Assembly (NCBI GenBank): GCA_050084515.1
Contig: CM114274.1
Span: forward strand, 7,440,001 to 7,504,000
Source of the DNA: Blasia pusilla
Taxonomy: Eukaryota > Marchantiophyta > Marchantiopsida > Blasiales
Direction of reading: 5' to 3'
DNA: 64,000 nt
Shown one piece after another: positions 16,075 through 25,014 of the stretch. The translations under genes and the position numbers were made by a program. Numbering within the stretch: the first letter of the stretch is position 1; every line of letters starts with the position of its first letter. Under the pieces are notes generated by a model that saw only the letters and a list, made by a program, of their open reading frames with translations, did not search any database and was not told where the DNA came from.

Positions 16075-16485
16075 TTACATCTCTGTTGCCATGCTTTGGC
16101 TAGATTCAGGTGTGGTTCAACTGACCTTGAATCAGAGAGGGGAAAATTCTCCCAAAGAGAGAAGCAAATTGTGTAAGCATTGTTGTGCAGGGATATTCTT
16201 AATGAGGAACAGCACTATGTTTTCAATTTCAATTACCATGATGACATCAGCGTAGAGTTCGCTGCTCTCACGGTCACTGATTTCATGGCTAGCAAGAAGC
16301 AGATTCAAATTGCTAGATTCTTACACAGGTGCGTGCGTGCTAGAAAGCATCACCTGGAACACAGCACCTCGTAGACCCTTTTGTTGTGCTCCGCATTGTT
16401 CCACCATTTCGAAATCAAAGTCACATGGCCCTTTGGGATCGCTGTGGACAAGAAGACGCTTCAATCATTCATTTTCTCGGTTCGG
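16075..16485 (+). mobile_element. LINE 3' end fragment (ORF2 C-terminus), copy 1
   Basis: Translates to a degenerate ORF2 C-terminus: LARFRCGSTDL, then GKFSQ, a decayed zinc-knuckle region and a final QIQIARFLHRCVRARKHH. It matches the better copy at 42483-43320 over the same length and ends near ATTCATTCATTTTC, like the ATTC-rich tail of that copy. Non-LTR retrotransposon ORF2 proteins commonly end with a CxxC...H...C motif after such an RFRCGS segment. Confidence 0.75.
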
Positions 16486-16487
16486 GT

Positions 16488-16655
16488 TGCTACATTCTTA
16501 CACAAGTGTACGAAAGCTAGAGATGCTCACCTGGATTAGAGGACCTCTGTGATAATTCTGTTTTGTTTAAACTCTTGCGTACTTTGCAACTGAAAGTCTC
16601 ATCGCCCTTATGGCCCCCAGACCGCCCCCAGACCCGAAATCAGTTTATTAATTCA
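16488..16655 (+). mobile_element. Second LINE 3' end fragment, tandem to the first
   Basis: Starts with GTTGCTACATTCTTACACAAGTG, a diverged copy of ATTGCTAGATTCTTACACAGGTG at 16308, and continues through the CTCACCTGGA, ...CCCTTATGGCCCC and TTTATTAATTCAT landmarks of the same 3' end. It begins within three bases of the end of copy 1, so the two 3' ends are in tandem. Confidence 0.6.
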
Positions 16656-16658
16656 TAT

Positions 16659-16684
16659 TGTGTGTTTGTGTGTGTGTGTGTGTG
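16659..16684. repeat. (TG)n microsatellite
   Basis: Short, once-interrupted TG run immediately after the LINE fragments and about 70 bp before the CENP-X start codon. Confidence 0.85.
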
Positions 16685-16751
16685 GTGAGGGTTGTTATTT
16701 TGAAACTTGCGACTGGTAGTTGACGAATGGTAGCTCTCAACGGATTGCCAA

Positions 16752-17978
16752 ATGCCGAGAACTCACGAATGGTTACATATGCAGGATGTGATATACGAGA
16801 TTTTCAAGCACGTGTGGGCACGTTCTGCTGAAGGTTGTTGTCTCTCGTTCCACAAAATCCAACTTGTGCTTCTTGGCATGCGGATTGCAGATCTTTGAGC
16901 TCTTCTTAATACGATACGCATGCATTATGGGTTGTTCGTCCCGAGTGTCCTTGAGTGATTGACATAAGCGGTCTGCACATCTGCATGCTGACATTTCCTC
17001 TTGGGATGATTGTCAGAGAATGCATCGAGGAAAGACATTGAGGAGACAGAGATGGTCGAGGTAAAGTTGGCCCTCAGATCTAAGGGCTCCTGCTACGTTA
17101 GTGAAAACAACCCCACGTCATGAACCGTCCTAAAATCACTTGTTGGCAGCCCATGACCAGGAATGATGCTAGTGTTAATTGAGAGTGGACTTCATTTCCA
17201 TCAAAATGGTCGATGTCTTCAAAACGTGGCATTTTGTTCCTGTTTAACTCTCAATTGCTTGACACAACCTCCAAACGCTCCACAGGATGGACCAACAGAT
17301 GGCCCTGGACAGGGTACTGGAGCGTCCAAAAAGCCCCGTCCGACTACTGGTAAAGTTCTGTCAGACCCGCTTTGCTGTTTCAAGATGGCAGGGTTTTGCA
17401 ATGCCATCATGTCTACCACAGGAGCTTTTGCTAGGCCTTGTAAGATAAGAGGATGGGAGAGTCCAGAGCCCAAGTTAATTCATGATAATATGGATAATAA
17501 CGTTTTGACATCTGCGGCTTGTGGCTTGATGGCTCAAACGTGTTGACACCTACGACTTCTGGTTGATGCAGCGAATTCAAACGCTTTAAAATTGACCTGC
17601 GAGCTGCTGAGACTATTCGTGTCTGGTGTGTGTTTTACTATCCTTCAAAGCATCTGTGTACATGTGTAACGATGCCAGCAATGGAGTGTCTATACTAAAA
17701 GACGCAGATGTTAAGAGATGAGAGGATGGAAACAGGTTTTGGGTGGATTGTGAAGCTTCAGGATTCAAGGAGTAGAGGTCTGTTTGTATTTACCAAGGTG
17801 ATTCACCCACAGCATTTGTCAAAGCCTACGAAAACTTGGCAACTGACTTAACTGAGAAGAATGTTCCTACACAGAGTTGGTGCATCGGGCGGCGATGGAG
17901 GCACAAGCAGAAAACGCAATACAAATCGAAGGATCTCACCTGGAGAAGATTCTACCCCAACTGCTGCTAGACTTCTGA
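16752..17978 (+). CDS. CENPX: CENP-X / MHF2 histone-fold protein (5 small exons, 115 aa)
   Basis: Exons: 16752-16833, 17017-17060, 17286-17349, 17572-17625, 17875-17978. All introns are GT-AG and phases join into 115 codons plus TGA. The protein is of the family's usual small size and has the diagnostic histone-fold pattern: VIYEIFKHVWARSAE (helix 1), an acidic and Gly-rich linker ending TGASKKPRPTTANSNALK, CELLRLFVSELVHRAA (long central helix), and the hallmark C-terminus HLEKILPQLLLDF. CENP-X (MHF2, FAAP10) pairs with CENP-S (MHF1) and acts with FANCM in replication-fork repair and meiotic crossover control, and at kinetochores. The partner gene is not in the window. The start is less certain: the ATG at 16752 is used, but the in-frame ATG at 16779, or an upstream exon splicing to TATGCAG|GATGTG, are possible. 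Too fragmented to show as a long open frame. Confidence 0.88.
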
Positions 17979-20068
17979 AGTATAGCAGCCTCTCTAACTG
18001 AAATCAAGACGCCGATGAGAAAGTCTTCATTGACTTTTCAGGGACTTTCTGACCCTCTCAATGTGTTCGTGAAGAACTTGCAAAGTAAGGGTATAACAAA
18101 AACAGGAGAGTAACCACTGATGGCTGATGTGTTATGGCAAGAGGAAACAGACTGATTGGCAGAGAACGTCAGAGCTTGGCATGTTGGATGGTGTCCAATT
18201 TTGCTTGCAGTTTGTGAAAACCTATTCACTCTGAAAATGCATGTCTAGCGCTCTGTCACTCCAGCTTATTGTTCGTCATGCAACTTAGACGTACAACCAA
18301 CTTTTGTCCTGCACTCAAAGCACATGATTTCTCTACTATGGGGGATGCTGGGATGCTTGTACAACAAGAACCAATGGACAAAATGCTTTCTTCATCTTGT
18401 GATGGTTACTCTCTGAAAGATGAAAAGACATGAGAGTGAGTTTTAATCTGTACATGGCAATGTCCCCAATACCTTACAGTCTCCTTCTGGGCCAATTTGA
18501 AAGCATCTGTGATCTGTGCATGAGTCTTCCTAGAGAATGAAATCTCCAATGATGAAATGCTTAGATTTTGGTACAACACCTGAGTGGAGGGACAGGCCTT
18601 CCGACAGAGTGCAAGGCTGTTTCTCCAGTTTGTCAATGGCTTTAGGAGACAGCAAGATGTATGACCGAGCTGAGTCACTGCCGCAAGTTTATGACAATCG
18701 CACATCACATCACGTATACATGAGTAAGGAAAATGGCCTGGGTGGATTGTTTGATTTCAACTAACTCAAGGTGCAGTATAACCTCTCCACCAACAACTAA
18801 TATATTCTCAGGAGTTAGACACAACTGCAAAATTCTAAATCTGGGATATCGAAACTCGGCGGGATTAGCAAATGATACTTGAAACTCATGAGTAGCAAAT
18901 GATACTTGACAGACAAATCCTCGCGTATCTAAATTGGAAATGCAAATTGATGCTCATCCACTATCTGATAATTCCTGGTCAGTATCATCAGTGGCACTGC
19001 TCGTCACCAAATGAACTCATCAGTCAGCACACCCGAATACAGCTGTGAAACAAATATATATCCAAATTCTGTTGCTATACCAACCCCAATTATGATGCAA
19101 GTTTCAAGTACCCTAACACCGAGTAACCCATAGCCTCCACTCGGTGACCTTCATTCAATTGTGAATCATTGGGAATTTCCATACATATAGAATTGTCACA
19201 AACACAGTTACTGATGGGCACGTGAAACCCTAAACTCAACTCTACCACAATTATGTTTAGAATTCCAATGGTTTTCTGCACAGATTGTCCTCTTGAATCA
19301 CAACCATTATAGGCAATCTGCAAATGTCACTCTATAGAGCAACACACTCTAGCAAGCAAAGGTTTGAGGTGATCTGTCCTGACCGAAAATGGGAACCAGA
19401 AAGTAACACAGCATCTGATTGTCCACAAACTGTGCACACATCTACCCAAACGCTAATAAAAGCTTTGCTTATCTCCACCCAAATGCGATCTGCCTGCGGA
19501 TTTCGACACTGGAAATGAAAGCACTGGCCGAATTCCTTAGTCCTCTGGCTAGGTGTACTGGATCCAAAAGCTTGTTGGAGAGGTGATCACTTCTAATCTT
19601 CCCATATCTGACACAGCTACAACAACACTTCCACAGTCAGCATGGCGGTGTGAAGAGAACCAAAGTCTTAGTGTGCTTACTGAGATGCACTTTGAGATAT
19701 GGAAAGCGAGTGCACCTGAATCCAATCTAGAGCTCGCTTGACGAGAATGCATCGGCTGCTGAACGAGCGCAGGAAGCTCTTCCACACTTGCCTCTCAGCT
19801 ATTCGGTAAATTTACATTTCCCAGACTCTCACGACTCCAGAAACATCCGGTCGCATCAGCTCCGCGGTGTTGGCAAGCTCAACCTCAAGAATACTCAGCG
19901 TCCTGTTTGAATTGCGGTTTCCTGCTCTACAAATCATTGCTACCTACTAGTAGCAAAGACGCAATCAAAGAGCTCCAGCCTGCAGGCCGTCCTTCTCATG
20001 CAGCTAACTGACACTCTGCAAAACGCCAGATTGTTATGAGGAGGGTGTATCTCAGAAGAGATGGTGCA
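17979..20068. other. Intergenic region between converging CENP-X and PPR genes
   Basis: Contains both genes' 3' untranslated regions. Only short, unmatched open frames are present (longest 18406-18708, minus, 100 codons). No RNA gene, repeat or domain is recognised. Confidence 0.4.
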
Positions 20069-21667
20069 TCAAGCTGATGGTGAACGCGCGGATAGAATTG
20101 ACATGGTTTGAGCAGAGGGAGCCAGGCCTCTTGACGACATTTCCCTCACGAGTTCTGATGCTCTTGACATGAGTCCGTTGTTCACAAACAGCTGTATGAG
20201 GGTATTGTAGAAACAGGGAGTTGGAGAGTATCCAGCATTCTTCAAGTCTTTGTGCACCTTGACTGCCTTTTGCAGGTCTCCAAGCTTTGCGCACACATCC
20301 AGCATGACCTCGTAAGCCAGAAGGTCAGGAGAGCAGCCTGCCTCTTCCATATCCCAGAAGAGAGCTATGGCTTCTCGATACCTGCCCTCCCTGGAACGAG
20401 CAGAAATGAGAGCGGTGTACATGACAATGTTCGGCTGCAATCCAGAAGCTCGGAAATGCTCATACACATGCTCCAGTTTGTCGTGCAGACCCAGTTTACT
20501 GCACGAGGACATGATGGTTGTGTAGTCATGTAATGTCAAGCGGAGGTCCGACAGATCCACATTCGTCCAAAGCCTATCTGCAAGGTCTCGTGCTCCTGTG
20601 CGGCAAGCCCACACTGTGAGCTTCGTGTGAACGCTGGCGTCGACTCTCCAACCAGAGTGCTTCATGCGGTTCACAAGCTGAACGGCTTCCTTCAACATCC
20701 CGGCTGTCGCCAGTGCAGACGCGAGAGTTTGAGCTGCCTTGGCCGAATCCCGGCCCACAGTTCTCTGCAGCTTGCACGCGATTTCGATTTCTCCGGCTTC
20801 CACCATCACATGAATCATCGCGCTCAGAGTTGTCTCGTCCGGCCACAGATGCGGCTGCTCCTGCAGCCACAGCAACACTTGCAGAACCTTCGCAGAGGCC
20901 TGCAAGGCACCGAGCTCTCTCACCGTTTTGGAGAGCGCACCCTTGTTCAGTTTCCACGCCCACCGGTCCAACAGCTCCGACACTCCTTCTCCTCCTCCTC
21001 CTCCGGACTCCTCGGGCAAATCTCGAATGTCCGCAGCCAAAGTCCTGAGGAAGTCGTCCCCATTGGCGTTGCCAATCGCCCTCTTGAAAGGGAGGGCGCC
21101 CAATCTCCGACGCAGTGCAGGTTTTGGGAGCCTCAGGGGTCGCAATTTGTGAGGCACAGGCAGAGGGAGCGCGCGGAGTGAGCTCTCATCCACGACGGGC
21201 TGGGGAGAGATGAATGGGTATAAGATCAGCAGAGGAGGCCCATTGGACTCGATGGGAAGCTTTCCCACCGATCCTCTCTCGTTCGTCTGCTTCTCCTCCG
21301 CCTCTCTTGCCCCAGAGTCCCATGACTCCTCGCGATTTGCGGCTGCATCCTTCTCCCTCTGCTTCTCTCTCGACATTCTGCGAATGTATGGCAGATTCTT
21401 GCGCCCTCTCCTGTCCGGTCGACCACTCGCACATCTGCACACGCCTCTCCTGATGTCGGCTTCCGTGCCACGCTCGGATGAGACAGCTCCACCCATCCCT
21501 CCATAGAAACGGTTGCCAACGCGAGAAGAGCGTCTGGGGATCCAGAGAATGCTAGCATTGCAGGCCACAATTGCTGCCATGGGGAGACTTGGCAATCCAA
21601 GTCGCCCTCTATTCCCACATCCACGCCGATGAAGGCGTTCGCTCCAGTCAAGAGGCTTCTGCTGCAA
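20069..21667 (-). CDS. P-class pentatricopeptide repeat protein, probably organellar (532 aa)
   Basis: Single uninterrupted frame from ATG at 21667 to the stop at 20069. The C-terminal third holds clear tandem 35-residue PPR motifs, best at residues about 379-413, 414-448 (MYTALISARSREGRYREAIA), 449-483 (YEVMLDVCAKLGDLQKAV) and 484-518 (YNTLIQLFVNNGLMSRASEL). Weaker ones lie at about 275-378. PPR proteins bind organelle RNA, each repeat reading one base, and direct editing, splicing or stability. No E, DYW or SMR domain follows, so it is P-class. The N-terminus is basic and serine-rich, compatible with an organelle targeting peptide, especially if translation begins at the second ATG at 21580 (MAAIVACNAS, 503 aa). 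Residues about 95-130 are highly charged. The RNA target cannot be told. A 69-bp tandem repeat lies about 410 bp upstream. Confidence 0.85.
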   Translation of the reverse strand: MQQKPLDWSERLHRRGCGNRGRLGLPSLPMAAIVACNASILWIPRRSSRVGNRFYGGMGGAVSSERGTEADIRRGVCRCASGRPDRRGRKNLPYIRRMSREKQREKDAAANREESWDSGAREAEEKQTNERGSVGKLPIESNGPPLLILYPFISPQPVVDESSLRALPLPVPHKLRPLRLPKPALRRRLGALPFKRAIGNANGDDFLRTLAADIRDLPEESGGGGGEGVSELLDRWAWKLNKGALSKTVRELGALQASAKVLQVLLWLQEQPHLWPDETTLSAMIHVMVEAGEIEIACKLQRTVGRDSAKAAQTLASALATAGMLKEAVQLVNRMKHSGWRVDASVHTKLTVWACRTGARDLADRLWTNVDLSDLRLTLHDYTTIMSSCSKLGLHDKLEHVYEHFRASGLQPNIVMYTALISARSREGRYREAIALFWDMEEAGCSPDLLAYEVMLDVCAKLGDLQKAVKVHKDLKNAGYSPTPCFYNTLIQLFVNNGLMSRASELVREMSSRGLAPSAQTMSILSARSPSA

Positions 21668-22077
21668 TTCACAGAGCTCCGATGGAAAGATCGGATCCGT
21701 AGTTGCTTCTGCGAATCATCTCTGCCTTCAATCTCTGCTCATGCTCCCACTGTCCCAGAGCAGCAGCTACCACAGAGCTTCCTGTGGATTGAATGCAGCA
21801 AGACCTAGCCACGCAGCCGCTGTTGTGAATGTCGTGCAGCGCCGATTCGGTGCTGAAGGCAGCGCGACGGATTGCAATGCGGGGAAACGACTGGATGTCG
21901 AAGCAGCATCCGTGCTTCGAGATCATCCGAGCTTAATGCCGATTGCTGCAGCGAAAGCCAAGACTCCTACGTGCCCGCCCCAGAATGCGAAAAGAGCTAG
22001 CTCGGTCGAATTCTCAGCACATGACAGGAATTGTGAACTTCGCCCAACCCTCGGCTTCGGCGAGCCAACTCCTTTTC
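21668..22077. other. 5' flank of the PPR gene
   Basis: GC-moderate segment with overlapping open frames on both strands and no recognised domain; expected to hold the PPR promoter and leader. Confidence 0.35.
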
Positions 22078-22495
22078 GCCCCTCAGCTCCAGCAATCCTA
22101 ACACCACCGCTGCACGTCCCTCTCTAGGAAGGAATTGAGGGCTTCCCACCCTTCAGCTCCAGCAATCCAACAGCTCAACTGAACGTCCTGCTCAAGAAAC
22201 GACTCGTGAGCTTCCCACCCCTCAGCTCCAGCAATCCAACTCCACAACTGCACGTCCTGCTCAAGAAACGACTCGTGAGCTTCCCACCCCTCAGATCCAG
22301 CAATCCAACACCACAACTGCACGTCCTGCTCTGGGAACGAATGGAGAGCTTCCCACCCTTCAGCTCCAGCAATCCAACACACCACAACTGCACGTCCTGC
22401 TCTGGGAACGAATGGGAGCTTCTCACCCCTCAGCTCCAGCAATCCAACACGCAACACCACAACTGCAAGTCCCTCTCTAACGAATTGTGAGATTC
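22078..22495. repeat. Tandem repeat, 69-70 bp unit, six copies
   Basis: The phrase CAGCTCCAGCAATCCAAC recurs at 22085, 22155, 22224, 22293 (as CAGATCC), 22362 and 22432, giving spacings of 70, 69, 69, 69 and 70 bp. Units share AGCTTCCCACCCCTCAG, CACAACTGCACGTCCTGCTC and an AACGA..G end. A 69-bp period keeps reading frames partly open on both strands (as a repeated LLELRGGKL on the minus strand), which explains the open frames here without a real gene. Confidence 0.9.
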
Positions 22496-23376
22496 TCACC
22501 GCAAGCGATCCATGGAACTCCTATACATCTATCCTCCTCTCCTACTAAAACATTTTAGTGGTTATCCTCCAATTACTCCATCATTAGCAATCATTGCCAT
22601 CCGTAATGTCAGGTTCACCCCCTAATCTCCAAATCACACGAGATTAAAGTACCCTCTACAATAGCTAGTATGCAGCCAAGTTATGTAGTCTATAAATAAC
22701 GATGTTTTAGCACTTTGAAGAGGGAATGTAATATGTTAGTAAGGGGATATAGTTGAAGTACATGTACAAGTAGTGTAGTATTTGTTGTAAATCAACATCA
22801 TGGTGGAACTTTCCATTAAGGATACTAGTAAGAATGCCCGTGCTATGCACCGACGCCAAATCGGATTTCCAACCAGCCAGCACTTCCTCCCTCCCTCCCT
22901 TCTGTCCGCAAGCGAGACTACCACAATCCTGCCATGACCTTTGCTTCGATGGATTTCCATGACCTCCGACCAGAACAGAAATGGACACAATCGGAGGAGG
23001 AAGAAAGGTTTCGTGGAGGCCGAGTGGGTCGCAGCAAACGCCTCGAATGTGTGCTCAACATGAGAGAGCGAAGAAGAAGATGTTTGTTCGTTTGGTTGGA
23101 GCCCTGAATTTTGTGAGGGAGAGAGATCTACTCTGCCGATTTAGCCTGAAGGAATCCGAACAAAGATGAGGCCCTTGGGCGACCGAGAAATCTTTAGTCC
23201 ACTCCGAGAGCCCCACAACATCCTCAATCAATCACTCCCAGCCTCGTCGACAGCTCCAATCAAACCTAGCAAGCCGCTCAGACACGCGTGCAAAGAGAGA
23301 CAAAGTGCATGAAAATAACCATCGTTGCTCCACTCTCCCATCATCTGTGCTCTTTAGCCCGCCGCACCACTATATC

Positions 23377-23380
<4 letters not shown>
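22496..23380. other. Intergenic, includes a Helitron-like end
   Basis: No gene recognised. A minus-oriented Helitron-like terminus lies at 22825-22860; open frames at 22707-22990 (minus) run through it and match nothing. Confidence 0.35.
22825..22860 (-). mobile_element. Helitron-like 3' terminus (minus orientation)
   Basis: Read on the minus strand: GGTGCATAGCACGGGCATTCTTACTAG followed by T. This is a short GC-rich imperfect hairpin, then about 8 nt, then CTAG next to T, the typical Helitron 3' end (hairpin then CTRR, insertion between A and T). Three similar ends occur in the window (45435, 57973, 60986). The matching 5' TC end was not located. Confidence 0.5.

Positions 23381-23424
<44 letters not shown>
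23381..23424. repeat. (CT)22 microsatellite
   Basis: Uninterrupted CT run of 44 bases. Confidence 0.9.
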
Positions 23425-23426
<2 letters not shown>

Positions 23427-23457
23427 ATGACATCTCTTCTGCATTTGATGTTCGGAA

Positions 23458-23727
23458 TTGACTTGCCGTTTAGGATCCCTGGATCAGCTTTCGGACGTCG
23501 TGGAAGATGAGTTTGAAGTGGAGATAGAATATCTGGAGGAGGAGATTTGTGAGCTGCTCGGGAGGTCATTCTCGAGTCGAGAGTTTTGCGACCTTCAGAA
23601 ACTCGTGATCGCATCTCAAACGGAGATCAAGGAAGAAGATTCAACCAATTTTGTCAAGACCACTTGGATGTACACTATTGCTTCTCGACGATGCACGTCC
23701 TTGTGGAAAAGCCCAAGAGAACAGTGA
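23458..23727 (+). CDS. Hypothetical acidic open frame, possibly one exon
   Basis: An open frame with an acidic, coherent composition (VEDEFEVEIEYLEEEI, then ELLGRSFSSREFCDLQKL) lies just after the CT microsatellite. Its only start would be TTG, and an acceptor-like CCGTTTAG precedes GATCCC at 23475, so it could be an exon with an unseen start. I do not recognise the family and cannot connect it to other exons. Confidence 0.2.
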   Translation: MTCRLGSLDQLSDVVEDEFEVEIEYLEEEICELLGRSFSSREFCDLQKLVIASQTEIKEEDSTNFVKTTWMYTIASRRCTSLWKSPREQ

Positions 23728-24709
23728 ACATTCTGACCCTTTCCGCGCACTCCCTCATTTGGGGCGTCATTCAGTAATCCATTGACTACAAAGTTGCAGA
23801 GTCGAACATTCGAGACACAGATGGTGGAGAGAGATTTACTTTGAAATTCGTTTTGCCCCTTGGCCTCAACACTAATAGAGTTTCACCACCTTCGACTGAT
23901 AAATCCTTCTCCACCTTCAATTTTTTGATGCCTCCACAATTGTCACCACCTTCTTCAATTTTGTTCGACAACAATAGTGTTAAGTTTGCTCCAACTTATA
24001 GAGAGCCGCTCTTTTATTTGCGCTTCTAAAGCTTATGAATTTACAAGTGTCATACCACAGCTCGTTACTTCAAAAAGCATCTGAAAAGTATTTGATTAAA
24101 TCAAATCTCCTTGAAATAAGATTTGCTTCAAATATAAGGTCCGTGAAGAATTTTTAACTCTTACTTATAAGCGTACATCCAACTACTTTTGGATGGGGCT
24201 TCACTTCTTTGGAAAAAAGGGTTACCCCTCCTCCCATTATAGTCTAGATACTATTCATGTTGTATTGTATGTGTGTTGTATGTTGGATACATTTGATATG
24301 GTTGTATTGTAATGATGATATGAAGTATTTTAGTAGAATGGTAATTTATGCACAATTGGAGGATAAATTTTAAAGGATAGAGAGAATTTTTTGATGGTTA
24401 AGGATGATATAGCCATGCAATTTGAGGCAGTAAGGAGGTTAGTGTATGTGAAAGGGTGAGTTATTTAATTGGAAATGAACCTAGAGGGTTGAGTACAATG
24501 ATATATATAATTGGTTTTGTTTGAGGTGGACACGAAAGTAGCATACCACGTTCATATAGTTACTCTTAGCAATTAGTCTCCGATTTGAAATATTGTATGA
24601 GTGGTGTCAACATGTGAGAGTGTGAGAGTATTGATAGGAAAAGAAAAAAAATATCACATCATGAACATGTACTTTAAATCGTAAGCTAAGGTAAATTGGT
24701 GATCATTAG
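23728..24709. other. AT-rich tract, nothing recognised
   Basis: Short open frames on both strands at 23786-24029 overlap each other; no motif is recognised. Confidence 0.35.
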
Positions 24710-25014
24710 CAGACCTATCTTTAAGAGAAACATTAGGCTTACTATGAGCCTATTCACTTTGTAAAATATGAGATGTAGAACTTACAAACTAGATGCAAAT
24801 ATGAGAAGGAAAGCTATGAAAATTATTTCATGAAGCACTTTGAAATTATGTGAAATGTCTAGCTAGACATTTGTGAGTTTGAATTGTAGACAAAATGGAA
24901 TAGAAGGAAACTCGTGAATAAATATGCAACATAAAAAGAGTAGCTTGATGAAGAATTCAAAGGATAGTGAATAGGCTCATAGTAAGCCTAATGTGTACTA
25001 TAAAGATAGGTCTG
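24710..25014. mobile_element. Terminal-inverted-repeat (MITE-like) element, about 305 bp
   Basis: The left end (24710 onward, CAGACCTATCTTTAAGAGAA, continuing through ATTAGGCTTACTATGAGCCT and ATTCACT) is matched in reverse complement by the right end (24963-25014), with about 50-bp arms and several mismatches and a small length difference. The interior is AT-rich and non-coding. No clear target-site duplication is seen, so the superfamily is not assigned. Confidence 0.7.

Noticed and set aside
22078-22495. CRISPR-like regular spacing
   Set aside because: The whole ~69-bp unit repeats, with no unique spacers, in a plant nuclear setting; it is a minisatellite.
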